Shown here in pieces: positions 49,056 to 61,330 of a DNA stretch of 64,000 nucleotides (positions within the stretch are counted from its first letter, which is position 1; each line of letters begins with the position of its first letter). The notes beneath the pieces are model-generated. The model had not been told where the DNA came from. It searched no databases and was given only the letters and a program-made list of their open reading frames with translations. Source of the DNA: Hydractinia symbiolongicarpus (lineage: Eukaryota; Cnidaria; Hydrozoa; Anthoathecata; Hydractiniidae); the NCBI RefSeq assembly GCF_029227915.1, contig NC_079880.1:13412001-13476000 (forward strand). The letters run 5' to 3'. Made by a program: the position numbers and the translations under genes.

Positions 49056-49206
49056 ATTACGTTATTTGATGAGGTTATTTTTTCCAAACAAATACAAACA
49101 ATTATCTTTTTTTCGAAACCTTTTGTATTCAAGTAAATCTGTTGCGACAAGATAAGTTTGAGTAAAAACTAAACAACAGACAAACAAGCAGGCAAGAACC
49201 GTCAAG

Positions 49207-50467
49207 ATGGTCAAACAACACAACATAAAACTAAATATCCAAAACAATACTTCGTTTACCATGACGTATCACAGCGATTATTTTGAATCGGGACGACTTG
49301 CAGACAGCTTTTCTTGGCCGAAAGTGATTAACACAAGCGGACAAGATACTGTCCTTTGTTATGAGAGGGACTGGTCGTTCGCGGGTTGCTCAGGATTTGT
49401 CCAATTTAACATGAATGGAAGCGTGGTTACCATAGCGTTTTCAAACCCGTTGGTTGGTTGCAATAAACTTAATGTTGGAGCCGGTTATAATGGAATCGCG
49501 GTAAGTGAAACTGGACTTTTTTTCTCATTAAACTAACTTCAATAAGGAAAAAACCGTTAGCAGTATCCATAACTTTTTCACTAATTTTTAAGACTGCTTT
49601 CTATGATGATATTCTATCTCCAGGAGTAGCCAGAAGTAACTGACCATGCTGATTTTGAAAATCTTTAACTTTTTACACAGAGAAAAATCGAAAACATTGC
49701 TTGCTTTTTTTGCTAGAACAAACCCACCCAATGAATCATTTTTCAAAAGAACTAGAAAACTGAAAAAAAGATAGGTGCATTTTTCAGTAAAAATCTTCAA
49801 AAACATCTAAAGAAGCAAAATTATTCATATTAACACAAAAATAGCCTTACTTTCTGTAAAAGATTTAGGATAAAATGAGCAAAGTATTTGAAGTCTTCTT
49901 GCCTATCTAACTAATATCGGCCACCATCTCCCTATTTGAGAGTTTACATTAGTTCAAAAATCACCATTCAACATCGCCCCTTAATAAACCCATAAGCAAT
50001 TACCTAAACAGAAGTCATTGCCCGTCTGTAACAGCAGTACCTACCGAAACGTAGCCTAGAATAAACTCGCTTGTTCCTGACATGGCAATCTCTATATTAT
50101 TCAATGACAATGCCTTAGCACACTAGTGGTAATATTTTTAAAGTAAACAGAAATACTTTTCAAATGTTCTGCTCAAGAAAGGAACTACAACCTTTCAACA
50201 CCGCGTTTAAATTTACCGCCAAAAAATGGCGGTTGTGAGACCAAGAAATTATTCCAAAGATAGAATATAATATCAATGTGTGCACTATGAACTAGTTTGT
50301 TATACTTTATTTGTTTGTGTGCTTGTTTGTTTCAGGTCTGGGAAGAAATGAGCAATCATGACTATCAAGAATTTAAAATCAACTTAAAAGTTGGAGAAGT
50401 CCCTATAACAGCGACTTGTAAATGTTCCTTTGATACTACCAACAACGCAAGTGTAATTTTTCATTGA
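49207..50467 (+). CDS. Small cysteine-containing protein, possibly of actinoporin/lectin-like beta-sandwich type
   Basis: Exons 49207-49500 and 50336-50467 join in phase 0 (GCG|GTAAGT, TTTCAG|GTC) to give 141 residues. There is no signal peptide or membrane segment. The pattern is of alternating beta strands: IKLNIQNNTSFTMTY, a GRLADSFSWPKVI stretch, then GCSGFVQFNMNGSVVTIAFS followed by NPLVG. Cysteines are at 51, 61, 85, 126 and 128. The VTIAFSNPLVG segment faintly recalls the FS-x-P strand of actinoporins and related fruit-body lectins, but key features cannot be confirmed, so the family is left open. The start lies about 150 bases after the octamer-bearing array. No AATAAA is obvious downstream. 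Confidence 0.7.
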
Positions 50468-51536
50468 TTCGCTATTTGTGCTGTAATCATAATAATGTAG
50501 CAAACACAATTATATTTGGTAAATAAGTATAAAAACATGAAACTTTTCTGTACAATTTAAGAAAATATATGTCTCGACAATTTTCGTAATTGCGGAGATA
50601 TAATGTTTTATTTAGTATGTGATATCGTTACTACTTCCAGCTCCATTCCTAAAATCAAAAATAGAAAAAAACATACAGAGGAAATTGCGGAACCTCTTTC
50701 TAATAAGCATGAAAACAATGCAGTAAACATTTTTATGATCCAACTTGTTAATTTCTTAAGGTAAAACTTTTTAAAAATTAGTTTTCGTTTTATTTCTGCA
50801 TTGAGTTTTAAAATAATTTTCAACGAATTCCAATATAAATTAGAACTCAAATTTAAAGACGGACTTTTTACATATAACGTGTAAAGATTCCTTCAATGAA
50901 ATTTCGGTTGTTGATTCGTGGAAAAAAAATGTAAACTTCATATCTCATATCTTCATATCTATGTAAACTTTCATATCCTTATGACGTTCCAGAGGACATC
51001 GCTGGTGAATAAGAACTGGGGTGTGCAATAACAGAACGCCTTTTAACCAGTGAGACCTCTGCATCTGATTATTATCATTTATTTGAAGCAATCTTAACTG
51101 CTACCTGCTCAATGCTTAGCATTGATGGGACCAAAACATTTCTACATCGATGCTTGAAGTAGAAAGACTAAAGCAATTATCTACTTTGGAATTATATTTT
51201 TGCTAAAAATAAAGGAAGAAATGCAGGAATTTAGTGAAGCACCAATTGTTACCCACGTAAAGTTTCTTTAATTTGGATGGATATGGCAATTAATGCGTAG
51301 GTTGATATATCTATTGTGATGAATATGAGTTTCTAGGACCTAGGAGGATAAAAGAAAGAAGGAAACGAAACTCAAATTAAAAATGCTCTGAATCTATTGA
51401 ATACTGAGTGCGAGGTGCTCGGCCTAAGTTTGTTCGCGCAAAATTAATGAGATCCCACTTTCTCTTAACTAACGACAAGAAAATATCATTCTTGTTTCAT
51501 TTCAATACAACACGTTTTACAGCTATTTAACCCTAT
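50468..51536. other. Gene-free 3' flank
   Basis: No coding exon or clear repeat except a short TTCATATC-rich patch near 50937-50980. Confidence 0.35.
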
Positions 51537-51540
51537 TTGG

Positions 51541-52025
51541 TTCGGGAGTCTGCCCCCCTTAATACCTTTTCATAGGGCTGTTCAAATTGAATTAAACTTG
51601 GCACACTTATAGTACGTCATAAAAGGAACAAAATGGCAGCAATAAAATTTTGCTTGCGTCAGCACATTTTCTGTGACGTCATCAGAAGTTTGAAATTTGT
51701 TAAAAATGACACTATCTGCTTAAAATTTAATTACTTTTGTTCCAGATCGAATTTTTGGATTCTCTTTGAAGTTTCTGAAAGCTAAATGAAAGTCACTTAA
51801 CATAGTTTCTGGTTTTTACGTAGATCACATAAAAAATTGTCAAAAATTGCTCGATTATCCGGTTTTTTCCGATTTTCGGGTAAAATCCGACAAAATCGGA
51901 GAATCGGAGTTCAAATTATGCAAAATGATTCTTCTTATTAAAACAAAGTTGTGATGCAGTTTTTAAGTTCTAAGGATAATCCTAACAGGAGTTATTAAAT
52001 TTTACCCATTATAAGGATTTCATAG
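51541..52025. mobile_element. piggyBac-type MITE, 3'-truncated copy
   Basis: It starts CCCTATTTGGTTCGGG right after TTAA (51537-51540) and follows the 28.2-kb copy as far as TAAGGATTTCATAGAGA, then stops. Confidence 0.65.
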
Positions 52026-52278
52026 AGATATTATTGTGATATTGTGATAGCGTAAAAAAAACCAATAAAAAGTACACCTGTTCGTGGCGTAATTTTATAT
52101 ATTCTTATATTAGTCAACGTCATGTGTATTAAAACTCAGCTTATATAAGTTTTAAGACAAGTCACAAAGTTTTAAAACCTAGCTCAGTATGCTTTAAAAG
52201 TTAATATCGTTGAGATATTGTCAACAAGCAAATCTACAAGGATTTTGAAGGACTCCCTTCCACTAATGAATTGTTAGA

Positions 52279-52790
52279 ATGGCGTGGCGTGGTTGCTGGC
52301 TACAAATTACTTTTAAAAGAAATTGTTACATAACCGTCGTCGCAAAGTTCGCCACCACAGGTATAGTCTATTTCCATATTATATTCACATATTTTACACT
52401 TGCTAAAGTTTAATTGTCAATGTTCAGAGTGGTCTTAGGACTTAGGCTATTTGACTAAGTTCAAACCTCTTAAAAAACGCTAAATGTTGCTGACGTCTGC
52501 ATGACCATTATTCACGGATTTCGGAGCTTTCGTAGAAGCCGAAGGGGATTATTTCGGTGTGCGAGCATGCTAGAAAATGTAACTAGCAACTTTTCAACGC
52601 TGTCTGCCTGGCCTACGTGTGAGCAAAAGTAGCAACTTCGCAGCCTGCCATTGGCTGTTTGAGACTCTTCTCTATACTATTTTCTATATTTGAAAAATGA
52701 GGAAAAGACTGCCATCGTCTCAATATTCTTATCCAAGATTGTGAGCTTCGTGGTTGCTTGCTACAAATTACTATTAAGACATAATTGTTG
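52279..52790. repeat. Interspersed repeat copy 2 with direct-repeat flanks
   Basis: The body at 52330-52700 matches 30490-30870. It lies between two direct repeats of about 50 bases (CGTGGTTGCTGGCTACAAAT near 52283 and CGTGGTTGCTTGCTACAAAT near 52748), 465 bases apart. Confidence 0.55.
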
Positions 52791-53237
52791 CAAAATCTTA
52801 CCGATTTTGTTAGTTATAGCGTATGACCATCATTGATCACTTCATGAATATCTGCTGTGCAGCCTTTGGTAAGAAACTTTCAGAATGACTTAAGCTTAAT
52901 ACACATTAAATATTGTAGTTTTAAGGCGTTTCTGAACATTTTGAGTGTTAAAGGGCAGACCAACTGTTACAGCGTGGAAAAAAATTTGGCTTTTTTCTTT
53001 TTAGACATTTTTAGAAGTTAGAAGAATCAAAATAATTTCAGCTACGCATGCGTATTTTATTCTTTTAAAGGGAAACTCTAAAACAACCTCGGCGATTTAG
53101 CATTATAAGCATTTTACCTAAAAAACAAAAGAAGTTTAAAAATTGAAGTTGAAAACATTTTTTCCAAACTTTAATTACATAATTACAAAATGTTAGTAAG
53201 CACGTTTAAGCGGTGCCTGTAGAGGAAAATACAACGT

Positions 53238-53278
53238 GACATTCCTCATTACTTGTCGACATTCCTCATTACTTGTCG
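53238..53278. repeat. Exact 20-bp tandem duplication
   Basis: GACATTCCTCATTACTTGTC occurs twice in a row. Confidence 0.85.
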
Positions 53279-53356
53279 CGACTTTCAGCATGATATTAAT
53301 AAAAAAATTCATCTAATATGATTACTAGCCTAATAAAAAGTGATATAATAATTTTC

Positions 53357-53550
53357 ACGTCATAGGGGCTGCGAAGTTGCCCATGTTGTAAAAAATACAT
53401 GCAGAGCAGGTTGTTGTGTAGATGAAAACAATAACAAAAGATACAATAGCTTTTTTCGAGGTAGATACACGTCACAGGGGGTGTGAAGTTGTTCATGTTG
53501 TAAAAAATATATACAGAGCAATTTCTTGTATAAATAAAAAGAAGAAAAGA
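53357..53550. repeat. Two-unit direct repeat, about 110-bp period
   Basis: CACGTCATAGGGGCTG..., with CATGTTGTAAAAAATACATG, recurs as CACGTCACAGGGGGTG... with CATGTTGTAAAAAATATATA. The short minus-strand frames here are copies of each other. Confidence 0.7.
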
Positions 53551-55748
53551 AGAAAAACAAACCAACTAGGTGTTTTCACTTTTGTGGGTGGTAGTGTTTA
53601 AAAACTACATAAAATGCAAGAGTGTACCATTTACAAAGTTGAACACTGAGAGAGTTTTTCACATTTACAAATTATCAGTCCATGTTAAAACAGCTTCATG
53701 CAGTCGTTTATCACAGAAGGATAACCAAACCTTGGACATTTTTTCATTCCTTGGTTTTCGAGACGGCGCAATATTTTCAAGAGTATGGGTAGTGAGAGAG
53801 AAAAGTATTTAACGGTATATATTCAACATACGTGGGATAAATTAACTACGTAATACTTAAAGTAGCTAAATAACTTTTAGTGTGTGTCCCTTGTCTTTTC
53901 ATTTATTTGTAGGTCATGCATTAACAGTTTGTCCTTTTTCCTTTTTTTTTTGCCCGGAAAAAAAACAAACAAAAATATCAGAACTCAAAAAATATATGCC
54001 ATGCTGTTTTCTGTATCGTGCGATAATCAGTCATTATGGACAACTTTAGTGACTTACACAAAAGTCAAGCTAATAACGGTGGAAAAGTCTATGATCACTG
54101 AGATCCAAAACAACAACTTATCTTAAATATCATATTAGGCATCGAAATATAACTGAGGATGATAAAAAAGTTTCCGGCATATAATGGATATCCATGATTT
54201 ATTTCATACTTACCTTGCTTTTAATTCAAAATTTCTAATATAAAAACTTTAAACCTTTTAAACTAACTAGCTAACTAGCTAGCTATATCCTTCAAAATTT
54301 TGCATAGATAAATGTACGTTTATTGTACATAAAGCCAGCCTAGGCAACAACAATGACTGTAAGGTATTAATTACCTTCTTATTTTTTTAACTAATACAAC
54401 TCCTTGTGTTTGTCTCTGTTACCTCATCAAAATATGCTTTCGATTTACTGATATTTAATATATTTTACAGACCGTAACGTATTTTACCGGCAAAAATAAT
54501 ACTAAAGAAGAAAAAATTAGCTAATTCATCATAAAAATTAATTATTCATCTTCAGAAATGGCGGGAATTGAGTTTTATTAAATCGTTTCGTAGCCCTTTC
54601 AATTGTAAATATTTTTAAAGGAGTTACTCAACAATTTATAGATATCTTCGTTATGCAGAAAGAAACTTTATCAAATCTACTGTTTTTTTCTAACTTTTTA
54701 TGCTTAGCTACATCGTAAACGTTAGATTATATATTTTTTTGAATAGTTTAGTTTTCCGAAAATCATCATGTTTCCGAAAATCCTCAAGCGTAGTATACGA
54801 CCATGATAACAAACCTTTAAAAAATGCAACAAAAACATCGATAAGAAGAAATACTGAAAGGTAAAAGAACAGCAAAAAATAAAAATAAAATCACGCCAAG
54901 GTAGTACTGACAAGGATAAAAGCTTTTTTTATTTTGTTGCAAAAGGTTGACTGCTTTTCTAAACATCACGACAAAAACAAATATCACCAACAGAATAACT
55001 TTTTTATTTTCATAATACACGTTGCATTAATTGCATATTCAATATCACATTCAGCTTCATTGAATTTTGTTTTGGTGGTGGCGATGTTACGGTCAAAGTC
55101 TTTTTAATTTTTGAATTGTGGTAAAGCCTCGGTTTCAAGCAAAGTTAAAAACACTATTTTTACAGGTTGTTTTTTTGCTGTATAAATCTAAAGGTTTCGA
55201 GATTTCACATTTTAGCAAGTTTCAGGTGAGGAAAAAAGTTAAGAAATAGGAGACATCAAGAAATGTAATTCAGGAAAGGTGTATTTATTCTCTTCGCTAG
55301 AAAAGTAGCCAATCTCCTCAATGCTTTTAATCACATATTAACAACAACAACAACACGCGATTAAACATGATTATAAGAATTCTCTGGAAAATATAGACAG
55401 GATATGTCGATCAAAATTAGTAAAATCAAGAACAAAAAATGTCATTTGCTGCTACTGGGCAACAAAATTTTTTTCCATCATTAAATTTAATTTCTAACAC
55501 AAAATCTCATAGCTTGGTACAAAGATTTGTAACAAGCCTCGATTTCACCAATTAGTGTTTGGACTTCAAACCCTTTCAATTTTATTTCATATTTTCGATC
55601 AAATCGCATTGTTTACATGCAAATATAATGTACTTTATAACAAAAAGCACATGAATTCGGACTTATTTTGGATGGCAAACAAGCATACATTAAAAGTGGT
55701 TTATAGGCAGATTGAAAACAATGCGGAAATATGGTAAAAATCAGGATT
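53551..55748. other. Gene-free stretch
   Basis: AT-rich. TAGC-type words cluster near 54262-54290. No supported exon. Confidence 0.35.
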
Positions 55749-56210
55749 AAAGATTCAGATGGCTGTCCTATTTAAAAAAAGCGGAATATATGGATGCTTT
55801 GCAAACAAAAATTCTGCATTTTTTGTGTAATAACCTTTTGAACAATCTCTTATCCACATGTTAAATTCTTTAGTAATCCGGATTATATTTGGGTGCGAAA
55901 AAAAGTCTTAATACCATTTCAATGTTTGGAATTTTGGAATTTTGACGAAAAAATGTTGTGACGTGTTTGAATCTTTAAAAAAAAGAACAGAGAACAGTAG
56001 AAAACCCTTTTAAATAAGATTTTCTTGCTCGAAATTTTGATAACCTAGTGGGACATGCTCAAGGTTATCCTTATTAGCGCCTATATGTGAATAAAAGATT
56101 TTCCAAAAGATTACTACAGGAAGTAAAGCAGAAGTTTTGTTTGCAAAGCATCCATATTTTTCCGCTTCTTTTACATTAGGACAGCCATCTGAATTTTTTC
56201 TGAATCTTTA
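55749..56210. mobile_element. Non-autonomous DNA element with about 70-bp terminal inverted repeats
   Basis: The left arm runs from AAAGATTCAGATGGCTGTCC to GGATGCTTTGCAAACAAAA. The right arm (about 56135-56210) is its inverse with one 9-10-base insertion. The interior of about 320 bases has no coding capacity. No clear target duplication was identified. Confidence 0.7.
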
Positions 56211-57867
56211 AAACGCATTATCACCATGCTTCAGCCTTGTTTATAATCTCGCAATTAACTCAATTTAAAGTTCATCGACTAAAGTTGCCTATTTGTAGCT
56301 AATATTTTAAGTGTTCAGTAACAACAAGGGTGTTCTAGTTTGCTATACTTTTTCATTTTATAACTCACTCAAGTTTTTTTTCAGTTTTTATTTTGATTCT
56401 CTCCATTCGTAACCCTATATGTTACAATTTAAATCTAGCACTCGAATCAACAATTTCAATGTCCAGTGGAATTATGTTTTTATAAATCTTTTCTCCTCCA
56501 TTTATTTCAGTTATTAATATATTTTTTTATCTGCAACTTTTTCTGGTGATAATGTCTTAGCATGATTTGAATATTTTTTTGTTGTTGCTTGTTTTCACTT
56601 TTAAAAGGTTTTCAAAAAAAATTGCAGACACTCGTTTATGATGATGATTTTTAAAAGTAAGATTAACAAAAGGTAAACAGTCCAGTGTTTAAAGAGACGT
56701 AGCTAAACATAACTTAAATTTTATTTTAAAAAAATCTAGTAAACACCCACGCCCAAGGAAAACATCTCCTGATTATTAAGTAATTACAATTATTCACAAT
56801 AAAATAAATATGGTCTATTAAAATTGGTAAGGATAAAAATAAATTTATTATTTTACTGGGAAAAATTTGGCACAGTAAAGGTAAGGTGGATTTTTATCAC
56901 GCTTGCCAAACCACTGTAATATAAAATAACAAGTCGCTAATATCCACGTCATTTTAAAATAGTTGACAAATTATTTTTTAAGGAAAATGATCTTCATGTT
57001 AAGGACATATAATTGGATTTTTCCTGTAAAAACATTGGAAGTACTAATTTGGCTAGCTAGTTTATCAAAGTTTCCATGAAAAATGCACGCTACCAGAAAG
57101 AATGCAGCTTGCCATTTAGATTATAAGCAATACAATAAGTGCAATTGAACGGTAGATTGAAACCCTCTAGTTGAAGAGCTAGCTTTTCTAAATTTTGAAA
57201 TAGTAAGGGTTAAGTGTTGCAATTTGGGACCTTTTGCAACAAAAAAATTTAGGTTTACATTGGCTCAAACAAGTTGAAATTTTTTTCTCTGCAATTATTA
57301 CTTAGGTATTATATTTTTCGCGTCACTCCTATGTTACTTTTCATCATACCGTGTAGATAAACGATGGCGTCTTAAACAAGCGATGTCAAGCAATTTTACT
57401 GTCCGATAGTACATTCTGACATTTTTGGCCTCTGTAATAGTTCGTGAATATTCATCAAGAACATATTTAATTAGATATGATCTTTATTACATTTAATCAA
57501 TAACACGCTTTTGCTAATCAGCGATTCATTGAAATGTATTTACTGACTTGGCGCCTGAAATGTATTTTCATATAGGATGCCAAAACGCTTTAATAGCCGT
57601 TTATTAAGGCACGAAGTGATGTCAAGCAAATACCAAATCTATTAAACCTATTATGATGCAAATTTTAATGAACGTGCACAAACACAAGAAAAGGCTGTAT
57701 TTTGTACATAGGACTAAATGACGTAGTCAATTTGTAAAAATGATATTATGTACTTAACGTACGAATTAGCTGTTGGAAGTGCCTGCGACGTTATTCTTTT
57801 TCAGACAAATAATAAGACAGTACAACCAACAAAATAGCCTACGTCGCCCTCATTTGCTTAAGTGTAT
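56211..57867. other. Gene-free stretch
   Basis: Nothing recognisable beyond AT-rich intergenic sequence. Confidence 0.35.
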
Positions 57868-58400
57868 TTTCCACTGCTGGAATATACTGTACGCGTTATG
57901 GTAAATGTTATTGTAGTAACTAGTGTACAATTCTGTACAATTATATACAAGAAGTTTACATGTTTGTTTTTTTATAATGCGAAAAATAATTTAATTTTTT
58001 GAAATTCAAACTGCCGGCGTTGGTACATCTGCGCATTATATTGCACAAGAATAAAAAATTGTGCACAATTAATTGTGTACAATATGTTGTAGCTGTGGAG
58101 CCTGCCTGTTAAGCGTAGTTTCAACTGCTGGAAATTATTGTAGCAAATATTGTAGAAATAATTGTATTCTGTACAATTATATATTAGAATATAAATAATT
58201 CACACGTTTTTTTCGAGAATGCTTAAATGCGCAAAAAATAAAAGAAATATCCAATTTATTTGCAATTGACTCAATAAGGACCTGTTACCTGTTACTTTAA
58301 ATTGAACTTATTTGATTTAGAAAAAAACTTATAAGCTTTGAAGTCGCAATATATGCTACGTTGTGGTTACAACTGTAAAATATCTTCTAAACATAATATA
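57868..58400. repeat. Old tandem duplication, about 250-bp unit
   Basis: CCACTGCTGGAA near 57871 and CAACTGCTGGAA near 58122 start two diverged units that share TTCTGTACAATTATATA and AATGCG-AAAAATAA. A third partial unit begins near 58366. Confidence 0.6.
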
Positions 58401-58463
58401 CAATTATGTACAATACATTGTAGCAGCAGAAACTATCCTTGAGGGTTGGTCGTCTTTCGTTAA

Positions 58464-59193
58464 CCCTATTCGGTCCAGGGGGGTGGTGGTTACCCCCCTC
58501 CATCTGACGGGTTTTTTCAATAATTCCTTAATGGTATATTGAATGGCTACAATAATTACTGAGTTTCAATATTTATCTATTAGACACCTGCATGTATAAT
58601 GTTTAGTTCCCATACAGAGGCTTTGATATTGGCTATTACTCAAAACTACCCCTAAGAATCTCTATAAAACCCTTATAAGAAGGAAAAATATAATAACTCT
58701 TGTTAGGATTATGTCTGGAACTTGAAACTTACACCACAACTTTGTTTCATCACGAAGAATCTTTTTGCATGTTTTACTTGCGTGATTAATCCGATTATCC
58801 ACGTTTTTTTAGGATTTTACCCGAAAATCGAAAAAAAAAACGGATTTTCGGACAATATTTGGCAATTTTGCATACGATCTATGTAAAAACCGGAATATAT
58901 GTTAAATAACCTTTATTTAGAATAGGAACTTAAAACAGAATGTAAAAATTCGCTCTAGAACTAAAGGAATTGAATTTTAAGCAGATATTGCTATTTTAAA
59001 GAAATTTCAAACTTTGAATAAGGTCAAAGAAAATATGCTGACCCAAGCAAAAATTTATTGCTGCTGTTTTGTTCATTTTGTCACGTAGTATAAGTTTGAT
59101 TCAATTTGGGCAAGCCTTTAAAAAGTTATTAAGGCGAAGCGGATCCCCCCCCTCCCCGGTCATAATATGTTTGAAAAACCGGACCGAATAGGG
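58464..59193. mobile_element. piggyBac-type MITE, full-length copy 2 (inverted)
   Basis: TTAA at 58460-58463 and 59194-59197 flanks CCCTATTCGGTCC and GGACCGAATAGGG. It is 730 bases, with the interior in opposite orientation to the 28.2-kb copy. Confidence 0.75.
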
Positions 59194-59469
59194 TTAAGTC
59201 TGTTTTATGTGGGTTTAAAGTCTACTTTTATACCGTAATAGGACCAGGCATAACAACTGAATGATTTTTGATCCACAAGGTTAAATGTATTTGTCGTTTA
59301 AAATGTTTAGCCACTTTTAACATGTGGTTAAAAATAAAGAATACATCTTGTTCACATGATTTCAATGCGTGCTCCAGTCTAAACTTAAGATAAATACAAA
59401 ATGGCGTGAAAACGAGCACCAACCTTTATTGTTCCCACACATCGTTTTGCTTCTTTTTTAATTATCAAT

Positions 59470-59502
59470 GAGGGTCCTGCGAAGGGGGCCCTAGTGCATT
59501 AA
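59470..59502. repeat. SINE tail fragment
   Basis: GAGGGTCCTGCGAAGG and CTAGTGCATTAA match the tail of the SINE at 16.1 kb. Confidence 0.45.
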
Positions 59503-59600
59503 TGCAAACTGTAAAAAACATGAATTTAAGTTTAAATATGTTACTGATTTATATGACTATATTTTATAAGATCTGCACAATCAATAACATTTTTAGATAT

Positions 59601-60063
59601 GTGCTTGGTAAGATACAACTAAAGATAATTTAGTCAATGACGTGTGTAGAAAAAGGAACTAACAGGAATAAGTATAATAGCTTGGCCATTGACGTATTTG
59701 GAAAAGGGAACTAGCTAGAAAAGTCAATTTTTAAAATTAGGAGAAAACGTAGTAGAGAATAACTGAAAGAATAACATGAAACTTAGGAAGCCCTAATGAA
59801 TTGCATTGATCAGGTAATTGTTAACTTTACCTGTGCGTAGGCCTAGTTGCTATTGTATCAACGTCCGCTTGTTTACTGAATGAAGTTTGACAAGATTCAA
59901 TTACAATAAGTTTTCTTAATTATCTGACCTATGATGCATGATAGTAAATTTGCGCGAAAATGTTTTGGCAGTCATGTCAGTGGATTGTTGTTTACTTGAT
60001 ATTTGTTGGTTAGATACAACTAATAGGTAATTTAGTTGATGATGTGTCTAGAAAAAGGGACTA
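59601..60063. repeat. Pair of diverged direct repeats
   Basis: AGATACAACTAAAGATAATT...GTGTAGAAAAAGGAAC at 59611-59658 recurs as AGATACAACTAATAGGTAAT...GTGTCTAGAAAAAGGGAC at 60012-60061. A weaker piece lies near 59690. Confidence 0.5.
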
Positions 60064-61046
60064 TCGACCAATATGGACAAAATTAATGAGACAAAGGCAG
60101 TTTTTTGATCATTTTTCAAACACGGCATTCTCTAGTGCGCCATTAGAACCAAAGAATCCTCGTTGCGGGCCTCGAAAGTTGCAAAATTCGGGAGAGATCG
60201 TCGTGCGATGTTTAGCATGCTTCAATAGTATGAGTTTAACTAAACAACCTAAAATACCAAGTCCGTTGTAAACATTGACAAGCAAACATTGGCCTCTTCA
60301 AAATGCACGACTTCATTGTGACAACCAATCATAATTGTGACGGCTAAAATTAGTGACGACTAAAATGATCTGCACTGTTACAGTTTCTTTTGTGTCCACG
60401 ATTGTAGTCCAAATAATTTTCACAAGGAAGATTTAACATAGGGAGTGTATAAATGAGATTATCTCGATGCTGTTGTATTGTTTACGCCGATGATTGGCAA
60501 TCATAATTTATTTTCTCGTTTACTAAACTTAGGAGCAATTGAAATCATTTAGTTAATGACATGCCTACCTATGAAGCTATGAAACCGAGATGACGCAGTT
60601 TCACTAGTTATATCATTATAAATTTGACATGAGCAGAAGTATTTGGCAATAGTGTTTATTGTCGTGCGTGCTTTAAGTGCCCGACAATATTAATATTATT
60701 TAGGCTCACGAGTAAATTCCAGCTAAGAATTTTCGAAAAAAATAAACATCAGCTAAGAAAAAAGACAACAGGAAACCCTTTTTTCTTTTTTTTTTTTTTA
60801 AAAACATTGTTCCATATGGAAATGCATAATAATATTCTGTGACAACCACTAAACGAACGATGACGCTTTTGTGCATAATTAAGGAATGACGAAAAACTGT
60901 CGTTATTGTAGTAAATTCTTTATGATTTTAAATGAAATAAGGGCATGTAAGTAACTCGCAGAGTTCTATATTTTTCACAAGTACCCTCATATAGGCTAAT
61001 AAGTTATTTCTCGCACCATTGAATACCTACTAAAGCGAATAATGCA
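60064..61046. other. Gene-free stretch
   Basis: An open frame at 60044-60271 has no recognisable domain. Confidence 0.35.
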
Positions 61047-61330
61047 CAGTGGAACCGCACTAACACGGGTACTTGTGGGACAAGCATTATTGTCAGATTT
61101 AGGGAAGTGTCCCGTAAACAAAATCAAACTGGAAATCTCTTTTGTCGTTTTCGCGGGAATGGCACAAGAAAAGGGCATTGAGTGAAGCAATACGATAATA
61201 CAAGATACACTTGTGGTACAAAAATATTTATTAAAGAATTACACCCATAAATAATGCGATTATTTATGGGCGTAAAGCCGAAAAATGTAACAGGTTTATG
61301 CAGATGTAATACTGTCAGAGTTCCTTCAAA
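61047..61330. mobile_element. Fragment with a Tigger-like end and a short hairpin
   Basis: CAGTGGAACCGCACTAACAC at 61047 resembles the ends of Tigger elements. At 61244-61270 an 11-bp perfect stem (CCCATAAATAA) closes around TGCGA. Confidence 0.4.

Noticed and set aside
48668-49155. Long open frames on both strands across the octamer array
   Set aside because: They result from tandem units divisible by three; codon content simply repeats the unit and no start or splice context supports a gene.
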